The notes beneath the pieces are model-generated. The model searched no databases. It saw only the letters and a list, made by a program, of their open reading frames with translations, and had not been told where the DNA came from. The translations under genes were made by a program, and so were the position numbers. Source: Chroococcidiopsidaceae cyanobacterium CP_BM_RX_35 (GTDB lineage Bacteria > Cyanobacteriota > Cyanobacteriia > Cyanobacteriales > Chroococcidiopsidaceae). From it: a stretch of 9,954 bases of DNA. The stretch spans positions 1 through 9,954 of the forward strand of contig JAFAVL010000368.1 of assembly GCA_019242465.1 (NCBI GenBank), in the 5' to 3' direction. Positions within the stretch are counted from its first letter, which is position 1; each line of letters opens with the position of its first letter. Positions 1 through 6,530 of the stretch are shown piece after piece.

Positions 1-149
1 AGATTCTGATACTGCTCGACCAAGATGCCATTCCAGCCGATTTGCTGACTGGACGATACTAGCATCAGAGATTTATTATTACTATTTAACTGTTGGTTGA
101 GTTCAGTCGCGCTGACCAGGTTACTTGTCATGAGATTTACCTTCACCAC
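1..149 (-). CDS. AraC-family regulator, N-terminal part only (runs off left edge)
   Basis: This is the beginning of a minus-strand gene whose remainder lies outside the window. The reading frame gives a TSNL...ELNQ start followed by GWNGILVEQYQ, which matches the N-terminus of the AraC-type gene starting at 4526 almost residue for residue (shared TSNL, ELNQ, GWNGILVEQYQ). The GTG at 149 aligns exactly with the ATG of that paralogue; a GTG at 146 and an ATG at 131 are alternatives, and none has a clear Shine-Dalgarno. Only the start of the effector-binding domain is visible, so whether this copy keeps the AraC DNA-binding domain cannot be judged here. The AraC assignment comes from the paralogue, whose C-terminal half shows the double helix-turn-helix. 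The neighbouring response-regulator fragment lies upstream in the same orientation. Confidence 0.7.
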   Translation of the reverse strand, partial: MVKVNLMTSNLVSATELNQQLNSNNKSLMLVSSSQQIGWNGILVEQYQN

Positions 150-162
150 TTGTTCAGATAAT

Positions 163-177
163 TCTCTACTCTAGAGA
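163..177. repeat. Short palindrome TCTCTA-n3-TAGAGA
   Basis: A perfect 6-bp inverted repeat with a 3-nt spacer (CTC) lies 14 bp upstream of the GTG start of the left AraC gene. Its arms use the same TCTCTA/TAGAGA word as the larger palindrome at 220-258. An operator for the AraC gene is a plausible reading, but nothing beyond position and symmetry supports it. Confidence 0.4.
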
Positions 178-219
178 CTCAAGCCAAAACTATCTTCTGA
201 AATAGGTCTTGCTTTCTAC

Positions 220-258
220 CTCAACGAATTAGAGAAAACTTCTCTAACTTTCGCTGAG
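220..258. repeat. Imperfect palindrome between the regulator genes
   Basis: The left arm CTCAACGAATTAGAGAA (220-236) and the right arm at 240-258 (ending CGCTGAG) pair across an AAC spacer with one mismatch and a two-base gap; the inner TTAGAGAA/TTCTCTAA is perfect. It lies 20 bp past the stop of the response-regulator fragment and about 70 bp before the AraC start on the same strand. It could therefore be a transcript hairpin at the 3' end of the first gene or an operator of the second. It has no clear T-run, so an intrinsic terminator is doubtful. Confidence 0.5.
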
Positions 259-277
259 AATCAAAGCAGCGATCGAG

Positions 278-565
278 TCAGTCACGATCGTCCTTACTGC
301 TAAAGACAGAATTCGCATAGATAGCAAGTTGAGCGCGATTCTTGCAATTGAGTCGATCGAGCAAATGCGTCACATGCGTTTTGACCGTGCCTTCGGTAAT
401 AAACAGTTGCGCCGCGATTTCTCGATTTGTCGCTCCATTAGAAATCAACTGTAAGACTTCCCGCTCCCGACGAGTCAACGTTTCCAAATCCGGTAGATCT
501 GTCGGCGAAACCATGCCCAAGGGATTCTTCATCAGTTTATCTAACAGTCCCGGAGCAAGTTGAGC
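278..565 (-). pseudogene. NarL/FixJ-type response regulator, C-terminal DNA-binding fragment
   Basis: The frame opens directly at the IS6 boundary (AQLAPGLLDKLMKNPLGM) and continues through a complete LuxR/GerE-type helix-turn-helix (LTRREREVLQLI...TNREIAAQLFITEGTVKTH) to a TGA at 278. The receiver domain is missing; sequence on the far side of the IS element (1408-1460) does not encode it. Over the 77 residues from MKNPLGM to NSVF it differs from the intact regulator at 6531 at only 12 positions (about 84% identity), so the two are close paralogues. An internal ATG at 532 could start an 84-residue stand-alone DNA-binding protein, but I see no ribosome binding site there. Family members normally run about 210 residues, so this is a remnant created by IS insertion and deletion. 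Expression is unknown. Confidence 0.85.
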
Positions 566-1407
566 GGTTTTGTTGCAAAAACTGGCGATGAGTTGATAAG
601 AGTAGTAATTGTTGAAGATCTAGCTACTGCAAAGCCAAGTTGAACCAGCCAAAATCCCTATTCAAATGGCGGCACTTCCAGCCCCAAATCATCATCTCCT
701 GCGTCCGCTGGTACTGCCGTTACTCACTCAGCTATCGGGATGTGGAAGAAATGACGCGAGAACGGGGATGGAGTGTAGACCATTGCACTGTTTATCGATG
801 GGTGCAAGCTTATGCTCCTCAACTTGACAAACGCTGTCGGCGTCACTTAGTGCCTACCAGCGATTCCTAGAGAGTTGACGAAGTTTACGTAGAGATCAAA
901 GGTCAAGGTAAATGGTTGTACCGAGCAGTGGACAAGCACGGCAACACCTTGGACTTTCTCTTAAGTGCGAAACGTAACACTGCCGCTGCTAAACGCTTCT
1001 TCCGCAAAACCCTGAAAGCAAGCAATAGCAGATTTCCGAGAGTTATCAATGTAGATAAGCATCGTGCCTATCCTGCCGCTTTTGAGCAACTGCAAGAGGA
1101 TGGATTGCTACTGCAGACGACCAAGTTAAGGCGATGCAAGTATCTTAACAATGTGATTGAGCAGGACCATCGCTTCATTCAGAGATTGGTCAAACCAGGG
1201 TTAGGATTCAAATCGTTCAATACTGCCAGGAGAACCTTGAAAGGCTACGAGATGATGAACATGCTGCGTAAAGGACAAGTAGCGGGAGTCGCTCGAGGAG
1301 ATGTCATCGCACAGTTGAAATTCATGGCGCAAATTTTGGGTGTGGCAGCTTAAGAACTTCTAGTTCTCTCAAAGTTCTGTCCCTTCTTTGTTTTTTGCAA
1401 CAGAGCC
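566..1407 (+). mobile_element. IS6-family insertion sequence
   Basis: The element is bounded by imperfect terminal inverted repeats: GGTTTTGTTGCAAAAA at 566-581 and, on the other strand, GGCTCTGTTGCAAAAA ending at 1407. These closely resemble the IS6/IS26/IS257 consensus ends. At 842 bp with a single transposase frame it has the usual size for the family. The adjoining 8-bp flanks (AGTTGAGC left, TAGGCTGA right) do not match, so no target duplication is visible. Because IS6 elements move by replicative cointegration and can delete adjacent DNA, this fits with the missing N-terminal part of the response regulator to its left. Confidence 0.88.
640..1353 (+). pseudogene. IS6-family DDE transposase with in-frame amber codon
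   Basis: The same frame runs from a TTG at 640 (no better start seen) to TAA at 1353, 237 codons, the normal length for IS6 transposases. It shows the N-terminal helix-turn-helix region (SYRDVEEMTRERGWSVDHCT), the catalytic Asp in RVDEVY, the second Asp in NVDKHRAYP and the Glu in VIEQDHRF, followed by the conserved RRTLKGYEMMNMLRKGQ. A TAG at 868-870 replaces what in relatives is the Trp codon of the SWRVDE motif, three residues before the first catalytic Asp. The simplest cause is a one-base change TGG to TAG. Without suppression only an inactive 76-residue N-terminal piece would be made, so the copy is probably immobile unless helped in trans. Confidence 0.88.
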
Positions 1408-1460
1408 TAGGCTGAGCTACTCTGCTACTCCAACTAATTAGCTAAAGTCGAGCTTACCAA

Positions 1461-3089
1461 CTACAAGTCACCCTGCATCGCACGGGCAATGCTGCATGTA
1501 TGAGACAGAATTCGGCTCATCGCATTGACCATTTCCAGGTGAATGGCACTGGCATCAAGATTCGTTGGGTCAGCAGAGGTAAGGGAGTGAAGATGACGGA
1601 CGTGCATTTCACGCTTAAGCTGATTCAGCCATTGTCGTCGAGATAACACCTCGTCTGTGATCGTCGAATCTTGTGATGCCAATCCTGCCAGCACTTGTTG
1701 TAGCAGTCCCAAAACTTCGCCATGATAAGTGACAATGTCCTCCCACTCGCTCTGAGGTAGAGCAATTTGCTTGCGACGTTTGCGCCGAGCCAATCGCATC
1801 ATTTGGTGATAGATAATATCGCCGATCGCCTCCAGTTCTGTGCTGACATGGAGCAACATCAGTTCTCGCTCTGTCTGCTCCTGGGTTAACGCCTCATCGT
1901 TGAGTTGAACCAGGTAGTGTTTGATTGCGGTTTCCAGATTATCCAACTGATCCTCTAGAGCGCCGATGCGTTTGGGCAGGTCTTTTACTCCATCCTTAAA
2001 GACGTGAATGCTCAGTTGCAGCATTTCAGTTGCCAGATCCGCCATCCGCAGTACCTCACGCATGGCTTGACCTAGCGCTACGGCAGGCAGTGTTAGCATA
2101 TGGGGATCGAGGTAGCGCGATCCCTTTTTCTCTGCCGTCTCCGGTTCCGGCAATAGCATTGTAGAGAAATTGGCGATTCGGGGGGCAAGGGGAATAAATA
2201 GGACAGCCAGGATCAGGTTAAATCCCAAATGTGCGATTGCCACCTGGGCTGCTGGATTAGGCAGCAAATAGGTCAATACGGCTGCTAACGGATTCAGCAA
2301 TGGCATGGCTGTAGTCACGCCAATTAATCGCGTGGCTAAATAAATCACTCCTAAGCGTCGTCCAATCGCGTTACCTTGATTGATGGCAATGAACAAAGGG
2401 GTGAGCGTTGTACCAAGATTGGCTCCCAGTGTCACTGCCAATGCGGCAGTTAAAGGCAGCGCACTGCCCCCTACCAGCACTATGACAATTCCGATCGCGG
2501 CAACGCTAGAGACGAATACTGATGCCAGCAGGACACCCAGTAGCAGCAGCACAAGGGGGGAGTGAGCCAGCGTTTGGAGAAGGGCATTGGTAATCGAACT
2601 GTTGGCAATGGGAGCGCTACTGGCATCAATCATAGCCAGCCCTACTAACACCAGTGCGAAACTGAACAGTCCTCGTCCAACATCCTGCAGCTTTGTTGTG
2701 CGAGTCAACAAGGCAAACACCGCTGCCAACCCCAGGAATTCCAGGGCGTAATCGGTAATATGAAAAGCTAACAGTTGCACCACCAGCGTCGAACCCACCG
2801 CAGCACCCAGCAGCATAATCACAGCCGCCGCCAGAGGAACCAGTTGGGCACTCACCATCTCAATCATCACAGAAGCGGTTGCTGTGGAGCTTTGGGTGAG
2901 CAGGGTAAAAATCATCCCTAATGCAAACGCTGCCAGAGGACAAGTCGCCAGGGTCATCATCATCAGCCGCAGACGCGCACCGAATGCCCGCTCTACTGCA
3001 TCGGTGACAAATTTCACGCCATAAAGGAGCAGTGCAGATCCCCCTATCAGCAGAATTAGAAGTTGCGTTGGATTATCAGGAGTAAGCAT
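1461..3089 (-). CDS. Na+/phosphate cotransporter family protein with PhoU-like C-terminal domain
   Basis: An integral inner-membrane protein of the Na/Pi cotransporter family (NptA/YjbB type), predicted to move phosphate with sodium. Counting from an upstream in-frame GTG at 3095, it is 544 residues. The first ~305 residues hold about eight or nine hydrophobic segments arranged as two inverted Na/Pi repeats. Repeat one carries the QSST signature (residues 68-71); repeat two carries GANLGTT (225-231). The usual Gln of the second QSS motif is replaced (VSSVA, 196-200), and repeat one has GAAVGST instead of GANxGTT. Residues ~330-540 are helical and PhoU-like, as in many bacterial family members. 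The ATG at 3089 is preferred over the GTG at 3095 because it overlaps the stop of a leader ORF that owns the only strong ribosome binding site. Substrate is inferred from the family. Confidence 0.85.
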   Translation of the reverse strand: MLTPDNPTQLLILLIGGSALLLYGVKFVTDAVERAFGARLRLMMMTLATCPLAAFALGMIFTLLTQSSTATASVMIEMVSAQLVPLAAAVIMLLGAAVGSTLVVQLLAFHITDYALEFLGLAAVFALLTRTTKLQDVGRGLFSFALVLVGLAMIDASSAPIANSSITNALLQTLAHSPLVLLLLGVLLASVFVSSVAAIGIVIVLVGGSALPLTAALAVTLGANLGTTLTPLFIAINQGNAIGRRLGVIYLATRLIGVTTAMPLLNPLAAVLTYLLPNPAAQVAIAHLGFNLILAVLFIPLAPRIANFSTMLLPEPETAEKKGSRYLDPHMLTLPAVALGQAMREVLRMADLATEMLQLSIHVFKDGVKDLPKRIGALEDQLDNLETAIKHYLVQLNDEALTQEQTERELMLLHVSTELEAIGDIIYHQMMRLARRKRRKQIALPQSEWEDIVTYHGEVLGLLQQVLAGLASQDSTITDEVLSRRQWLNQLKREMHVRHLHSLTSADPTNLDASAIHLEMVNAMSRILSHTCSIARAMQGDL

Positions 3090-3124
3090 CAGCACGTTGA
3101 ATTATGAGGATTAAGCATCAGCAC
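3087..3124 (-). repeat. Tandem 29-bp duplication at the transporter start (copies 3096-3124 and 3067-3095)
   Basis: Read on the minus strand, the 29 bases from 3124 to 3096 are repeated directly from 3095 to 3067 with three substitutions (26/29 identical); both begin GTGCTGATGCTTA. Each copy contains an ATG in the same position. Because 29 is not a multiple of three, the two ATGs are in different frames. The duplication separates the Shine-Dalgarno from the transporter start. Confidence 0.85.
3089..3118 (-). CDS. Possible 9-codon leader ORF coupled to the transporter gene
   Basis: The upstream copy of the tandem repeat encodes ATG CTT AAT CCT CAT AAT TCA ACG TGC TGA, that is MLNPHNSTC. Its ATG sits 5 nt after the strong Shine-Dalgarno AGGAGAGG, whereas the transporter ATG at 3089 has none nearby. 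The leader stop and the transporter start overlap as TGATG, the classic arrangement for translational coupling. I infer that ribosomes load on the leader and reinitiate on the transporter. It may be only a by-product of the duplication rather than a regulatory peptide; no sensing residues stand out. Confidence 0.45.
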   Translation of the reverse strand: MLNPHNSTC

Positions 3125-3131
3125 CTCTCCT
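3124..3131 (-). promoter_or_regulatory. Ribosome binding site AGGAGAGG before the leader ORF
   Basis: On the minus strand AGGAGAGG ends 5 nt before the ATG at 3118. The transporter ATG lies 34 nt further away and has no purine-rich stretch of its own, so this site decides how translation of the transporter starts. Confidence 0.6.
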
Positions 3132-3620
3132 GATCAAGATGCAAGGGGTAAACTACGATATTTGATCGAACTACCAAATATTAATCACGTGATGTGCGAC
3201 TCGAAATCAGGCGAGGAGCGCATCGAAATGTAGGGTGGGCAAGCCCACTGGCAATTGAGCTAACAACCAAGCGTATGAGCCAGCAGCTTGCGGTTGATGC
3301 AACTGTGGAAAGGCTACAGGTCTCTTACCCAACCCGCTTAGAGCAGCACTAGCAAAACTTCCATGTATCTAACTTGAGTGTACGCTGACTTTTCCCGTTA
3401 TCTTTTTGAGAGAAAAATCCTCTCTTAATTTCGTCCTCTGAAAGCCGCATAAGCTCGTAGTAGGTTCTCAACAGGCTCACATTAACGAGAAGAAAGACTT
3501 ATCTTGAAACCCTTGCCACTAGAGAGTTGCAAGACTTATCGGGAAAAATCAGGAGTGTACGAAGTTCTAACACTCAACGTTTTGCAGGTTCTTACAGCGA
3601 TTTATCAGATTCTTAAGATG
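3132..3620. other. Intergenic stretch without a recognisable gene
   Basis: I find no supported coding sequence here. Visible structure is limited: ATATTT/AAATAT arms at 3158-3163 and 3176-3181, about 30 bp upstream of the transporter ribosome binding site; a perfect hairpin GTGGGC-AA-GCCCAC at 3235-3248, of the kind found in dispersed cyanobacterial repeats; and a direct repeat AAGACTTATC at 3494-3503 and 3531-3540. No obvious Pho box was found upstream of the transporter. A frame from about 3275 to a TAG near 3352 is short and unrecognised. Confidence 0.5.
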
Positions 3621-4526
3621 TTAGCGAACCTGCTTGGGTGTCATTCCAGTGAGTCGCTTGAACTGTCGTGTCAAATGACTTTGGCTAGAGAAACTGACTT
3701 GTAAGGCAATGTCTGTGATCGCCACATCCGTTTTCGACAGCAGCAATTTTGCTCATTCCACCCGCTGTTGAATCACTTACTGGTGCAGTGAAATTCCGGT
3801 AGCGCGTTTGAATAAACTGGCGAAGTAAGTCAGGCTGATGTTGATGACACTGGCAAGTTCAACCAGTGACAAATCTCGATCAAGGTGAGTATGAATATAG
3901 TCAATGGCTTGCTACAGCTGGATAGGAGTCAAGCTTCTGTTCTCGAACTTGATGATTTGTGCAAACTGAGAATAGTGACGCAAGAGATGAATGGCTAAAA
4001 CTTGAGTCAATGATTCAGCATACAATCGACCCATGATGCCACCTGAGCGCAACTCTGCTAGAAGTAGCATGGCGAGCTGCTGAAGATTCAAGTCCTGCTG
4101 ACCGAAACTGTTCACAAGGTAGATCCGCTCTGTATCCTTTTCGGATGCTTCAGCGACTTGTCCGATCGACTCTGACTGTAAGTGAATGTTGAGCATTGGA
4201 CGGTAGGTATCACTTCTATAGCAGTACCAATAGCTCGGTTGTCCAGCAGGAACAAAGATGCTATCCCCCTGTTGAATGATTGATTCATGCAAGCAATCGT
4301 CACGCTTCTGGGTTAAATGAGTGGGTTGCCCCAAGTGTAAGAGGAGCCAATGCTCGGATAGGGCAGGAAGTTCAACTTCACTTGGAGTTGGGGAATATTG
4401 ATACTGTTCAACCAAAATCCCGTTCCAACCCATCTGCCGACTAGAAAACACTGGAGATGCATGTAAGTGTTGGTTGAGTTCGATTGAGCTAGTAAGGTTA
4501 CTTGTCACAAATTTTGTTTTCAGCAT
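3621..4526 (-). pseudogene. AraC-family transcriptional regulator with three in-frame stops
   Basis: The single minus-strand frame from ATG at 4526 to TAA at 3621 spans 301 codons, normal for AraC regulators. Residues 1-204 form an intact effector-binding region (GWNGILVEQYQ near the start, then LLLHLGQPTHL and GDSIFVPAGQPSYWYC). Codon 205 is TAG (3912-3914), exactly where the DNA-binding domain begins (LTPIQL*QAIDYIHTHL). Codon 250 is TAA (3777-3779, normally the Tyr of HQYVIQQRVE) and codon 258 is TGA (3753-3755, normally the Arg of VERAKLLL). Around these the double helix-turn-helix is fully readable (LSLVELASVINISLTYFASLF; TDIALQVSFSSQSHLTRQF; RLTGMTPKQVR) with no frameshift. As sequenced it would yield only a 204-residue sensor domain without DNA binding. 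It lies divergent to the two-component pair at 5302 and is paralogous to the gene at 1-149. Confidence 0.88.
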
Positions 4527-4595
4527 TTGACTTAAATTTGTGTTCTGTACTTAGAAGAATTGTGCTAATTTTTTCTTATCCACTGACAATAGAGC

Positions 4596-4781
4596 TTGGA
4601 TTTTTTATCAATTAACCAGCAAGTAATTAGACGATTATTGTGGTTTTTGAGAGTTGATTTTGGTGTGGTTATCCAAGGGTCAGTGCTTAGAGCAATCGTA
4701 GTGTTTTTTAATGAAGTGGTATTCATTTTTCTCCTGATAATTATCTTGTTGTTTTGGTTTGAATTTCAGCTACTTGCTTAA
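4596..4781 (+). CDS. Doubtful small hydrophobic ORF (61 codons)
   Basis: A frame from TTG at 4596 gives 61 residues with a basic stretch (IRRLLWFLR) followed by a strongly hydrophobic segment (FIFLLIIILLFWFEF, near the C-terminus), as a single-pass membrane peptide would have. There is no ATG at the start and no ribosome binding site, and the DNA is AT-rich, which by itself favours hydrophobic codons. I do not recognise it. It could be a real small protein, the relic of something larger, or chance. The hairpin at 4798-4843 follows its stop by about 16 bp. Confidence 0.15.
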   Translation: MDFLSINQQVIRRLLWFLRVDFGVVIQGSVLRAIVVFFNEVVFIFLLIIILLFWFEFQLLA

Positions 4782-4797
4782 CTGTCTTTATCGTAAA

Positions 4798-4843
4798 AAG
4801 TCTACTCCCAAGAAACATCTGAAAAACGTCTTGAGTCAGACTT
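4798..4843. repeat. Interrupted inverted repeat (hairpin)
   Basis: AAGTCT (4798-4803) pairs with AGACTT (4838-4843); inside it ACTC (4804-4807) pairs with GAGT (4833-4836) and AAG (4810-4812) with CTT (4830-4832), leaving a CC bulge, a C bulge and a 17-nt loop. On the minus strand the stem is followed by TTTTTAC, resembling an intrinsic terminator, but no minus-strand gene ends nearby. It may instead end transcripts on the plus strand or be an operator. Confidence 0.4.
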
Positions 4844-5004
4844 AAAGAAATAAACTAAATCTCTGCTACTTTCGTTGATGTACTGCGTACAATTACTTGA
4901 ATCTTTTGTTAATCAGCTTGGTAATGCCTTGGCAAGTGTTAGATAGGTAGTGATACAAGGCTAGCTACAAGGCAGCGGCTTTGCCTACGCCAACACAGTA
5001 GCGC
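4844..5004. other. Noncoding stretch with dispersed-repeat-like sequence
   Basis: No gene is seen. At 4960-5010 a segment with AAGGCA...TTGCCTACGCCAACAC resembles the small dispersed repeats common between cyanobacterial genes: AGGCA (4970-4974) pairs with TGCCT (4982-4986), and TGCC-TT-GGCA lies at 4925-4934. The word ACTTTCGTTGA at 4868-4878 recurs at 5203-5213 and, as ACTTTCGCTGA, at 247-257. Confidence 0.35.
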
Positions 5005-5232
5005 TTGGCAATCAATAAATGTGCAGCACTGGCGGCATTAGTCGATCGATACACAGACGGCAAGGGAGATAGTGCCCATACAACTGTAATTGAGTCCTTA
5101 ACCTTCAAACGAGAACAGATTCATGTTAGGCAATGCTCCATCTGGAAAGCATCCGAAGAAAGTCTCGTTTTTCTTCTCAGTGATAAAGGTATCTCTACTA
5201 TAACTTTCGTTGAGATCGATGCAAAACTCTGA
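5005..5232 (+). pseudogene. Probable remnant of an AraC-type regulator (AraC_N domain start)
   Basis: A 75-codon frame from TTG at 5005 to TGA at 5232 encodes NKCAALAALVDRYTDGKG, then HTTVIESLTFKRE and a degraded stretch SLVFLLSDKG. The order LAALxDRYTxGKG - H-T-IxSL-F-RE - SLxxLxxxxKG matches, from memory, the first ~60 residues of AraC-family regulators with the AraC_N (PF06719) effector domain, where it would continue for another ~230 residues. Here the frame stops, and no AraC helix-turn-helix follows before the histidine kinase gene. It is therefore likely a truncated relic of a third, different AraC-type gene. The call rests on recalled pattern similarity only and could be wrong. Confidence 0.45.
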
Positions 5233-5301
5233 CGAATGGGGCATAGGCAGCAACGCGATTGACGTGTATTTTTGAGAAAAGTCATTGGGTCAAGCCGTCC
5301 T

Positions 5302-6504
5302 ATGTGGTCTCTGAAACTCCAATCCAATCCTTTTCCGTTTTTGATGTACACCGAGTGGGTGATGATAGGAAGCTGCGGCTCTTTGGCGATATTGGAAGCG
5401 ATCGCCGGACGTCGCATTCCCCTGCAACACATTTCTGTCTTGGTGGTACTCTGCCTCACGGGTTGGCTGCTGCCTAGCGGTAAGTCTCCGATTAAAATTC
5501 TCTACGTCCTAGCTGAAATTAGCTTAGTTTTTTATGGATCAACATTAGGATATCTCCACATCCTGCCAACGTTATACTTAATCGTATTCATTCGCAGTTG
5601 CTTCCTCTTTGGCCCAATTGGATGTGCATTCGTCAGTGGACTATCCCTTCTTCTCTTTCTAACGCATCAGACTCGCTACGTGCTGAACATGGCCGAGCTT
5701 TCACCCCAGCTAGAGGAACAATTCTGGATGCATTTGGTCGCCGAAACGGTGATGTTTGGGCTGGGGCTGTTTTTAGTGTGGATGCTCGTGAATACGCTCA
5801 TCTCAGAACGGCAAGCTCAGAATGAGCTCGCCGTAGCACACGATCAGCTTCGACAGTATGCATTTCAAGCAGAGGAGCTGGCAGCTGTTCAAGAGCGTAA
5901 TCGAATTGCGCGGGAGATTCATGATTCATTAGGTCATGCACTCACAGCACTAAATGTCCAGCTGCAAACGGCTGTCTTGCTGAAGGAGCAACCGAACCGG
6001 GCAGAACCATTTGTGCAGAGAGCAAGACAGTTGGGAATTACAGCAATGCAAGAGGTGCGTAAATCAGTGCGGGCATTGCGACAAGCAGATGAACCAGAAT
6101 CGTCTTTAACAGACACGCTCGCAGCGCTAGTCAACGACTTCCGCCAAGGTAGCGGCATCGATGCCGAGCTACAAATTCATGCTAAGCCAACTGATATTTT
6201 AGTCTCTAATGCAATTATCAAAGCCTTGTATCGCGTTGTTCAAGAAGCACTGACGAATATCTATAAATATGCTGAGGCAACGACCGTCATCGTCGAAGTC
6301 GAGAGCATTCCTGAAAGCCTGAGATTGATTGTGATGGATAACGGACGCGGGTTTGATCCAAGTCAAGTTTCTGGAACTGGATTCGGCTTACAAGGAATGC
6401 GGGAGCGAGTTGCAGCATTAAATGGAACATTTGCCTTAAAAACCGAACCAGGGCGAGGCTGTCGGATTCAAATCGAAGTCCCCTTAGTCAAAGCAACTGA
6501 GTAA
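5302..6504 (+). CDS. Membrane sensor histidine kinase (HisKA_3, NarL-type partner)
   Basis: Autophosphorylating sensor kinase of the DesK/NarX group. Starting at the ATG at 5302 it is 400 residues (the frame is open back to a TTG at 5272; neither start has a convincing ribosome binding site). Residues ~15-170 contain about five or six hydrophobic membrane segments with little soluble sensing domain, so it probably senses something at or in the membrane. A coiled-coil linker follows (ISERQAQNELAVAHDQLRQ), then the HisKA_3 dimerisation box ERNRIAREIHDSLGH with the phosphoacceptor His207. The ATPase domain shows the N-box (EALTN, Asn319), the G1 box DNGRGFDP (Asp346) and the G2 box GFGLQGMRERV. 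All catalytic motifs are present, so it appears functional. The response regulator follows after 26 bp in the same direction, indicating an operon. The signal cannot be told from sequence. Confidence 0.92.
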   Translation: MWSLKLQSNPFPFLMYTEWVMIGSCGSLAILEAIAGRRIPLQHISVLVVLCLTGWLLPSGKSPIKILYVLAEISLVFYGSTLGYLHILPTLYLIVFIRSCFLFGPIGCAFVSGLSLLLFLTHQTRYVLNMAELSPQLEEQFWMHLVAETVMFGLGLFLVWMLVNTLISERQAQNELAVAHDQLRQYAFQAEELAAVQERNRIAREIHDSLGHALTALNVQLQTAVLLKEQPNRAEPFVQRARQLGITAMQEVRKSVRALRQADEPESSLTDTLAALVNDFRQGSGIDAELQIHAKPTDILVSNAIIKALYRVVQEALTNIYKYAEATTVIVEVESIPESLRLIVMDNGRGFDPSQVSGTGFGLQGMRERVAALNGTFALKTEPGRGCRIQIEVPLVKATE

Positions 6505-6530
6505 ACTACCCTTCTCTAGTAGGTAAAATC

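Noticed and set aside
868..870. TAG stops in the IS6 transposase and AraC gene considered as evidence for stop-codon reassignment or pyrrolysine use
   Set aside because: The affected genes use all three stop types at positions with differing expected residues (Trp, Gln, Tyr, Arg), while intact genes in the window use normal stops; ordinary decay explains it.
3494..3540. Direct repeat AAGACTTATC separated by 27 bp, considered as CRISPR-like or iteron
   Set aside because: Only two copies of 10 bp and no further units, so there is no array or origin.
3504..3704. Plus-strand open frame of 66 codons
   Set aside because: Its second half is antisense to the conserved helix-turn-helix codons of the AraC pseudogene, and it has no recognisable domain.
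5259..5302. TTGACG at 5259-5264 as a -35 box for the kinase operon
   Set aside because: No acceptable -10 element lies 16-18 bp downstream, so no promoter is called.
5121..5459. Minus-strand open frame of 112 codons overlapping the kinase start
   Set aside because: It lies opposite the AraC_N-like remnant and the first membrane segments of the kinase; the composition is unlike a folded protein and nothing is recognisable.
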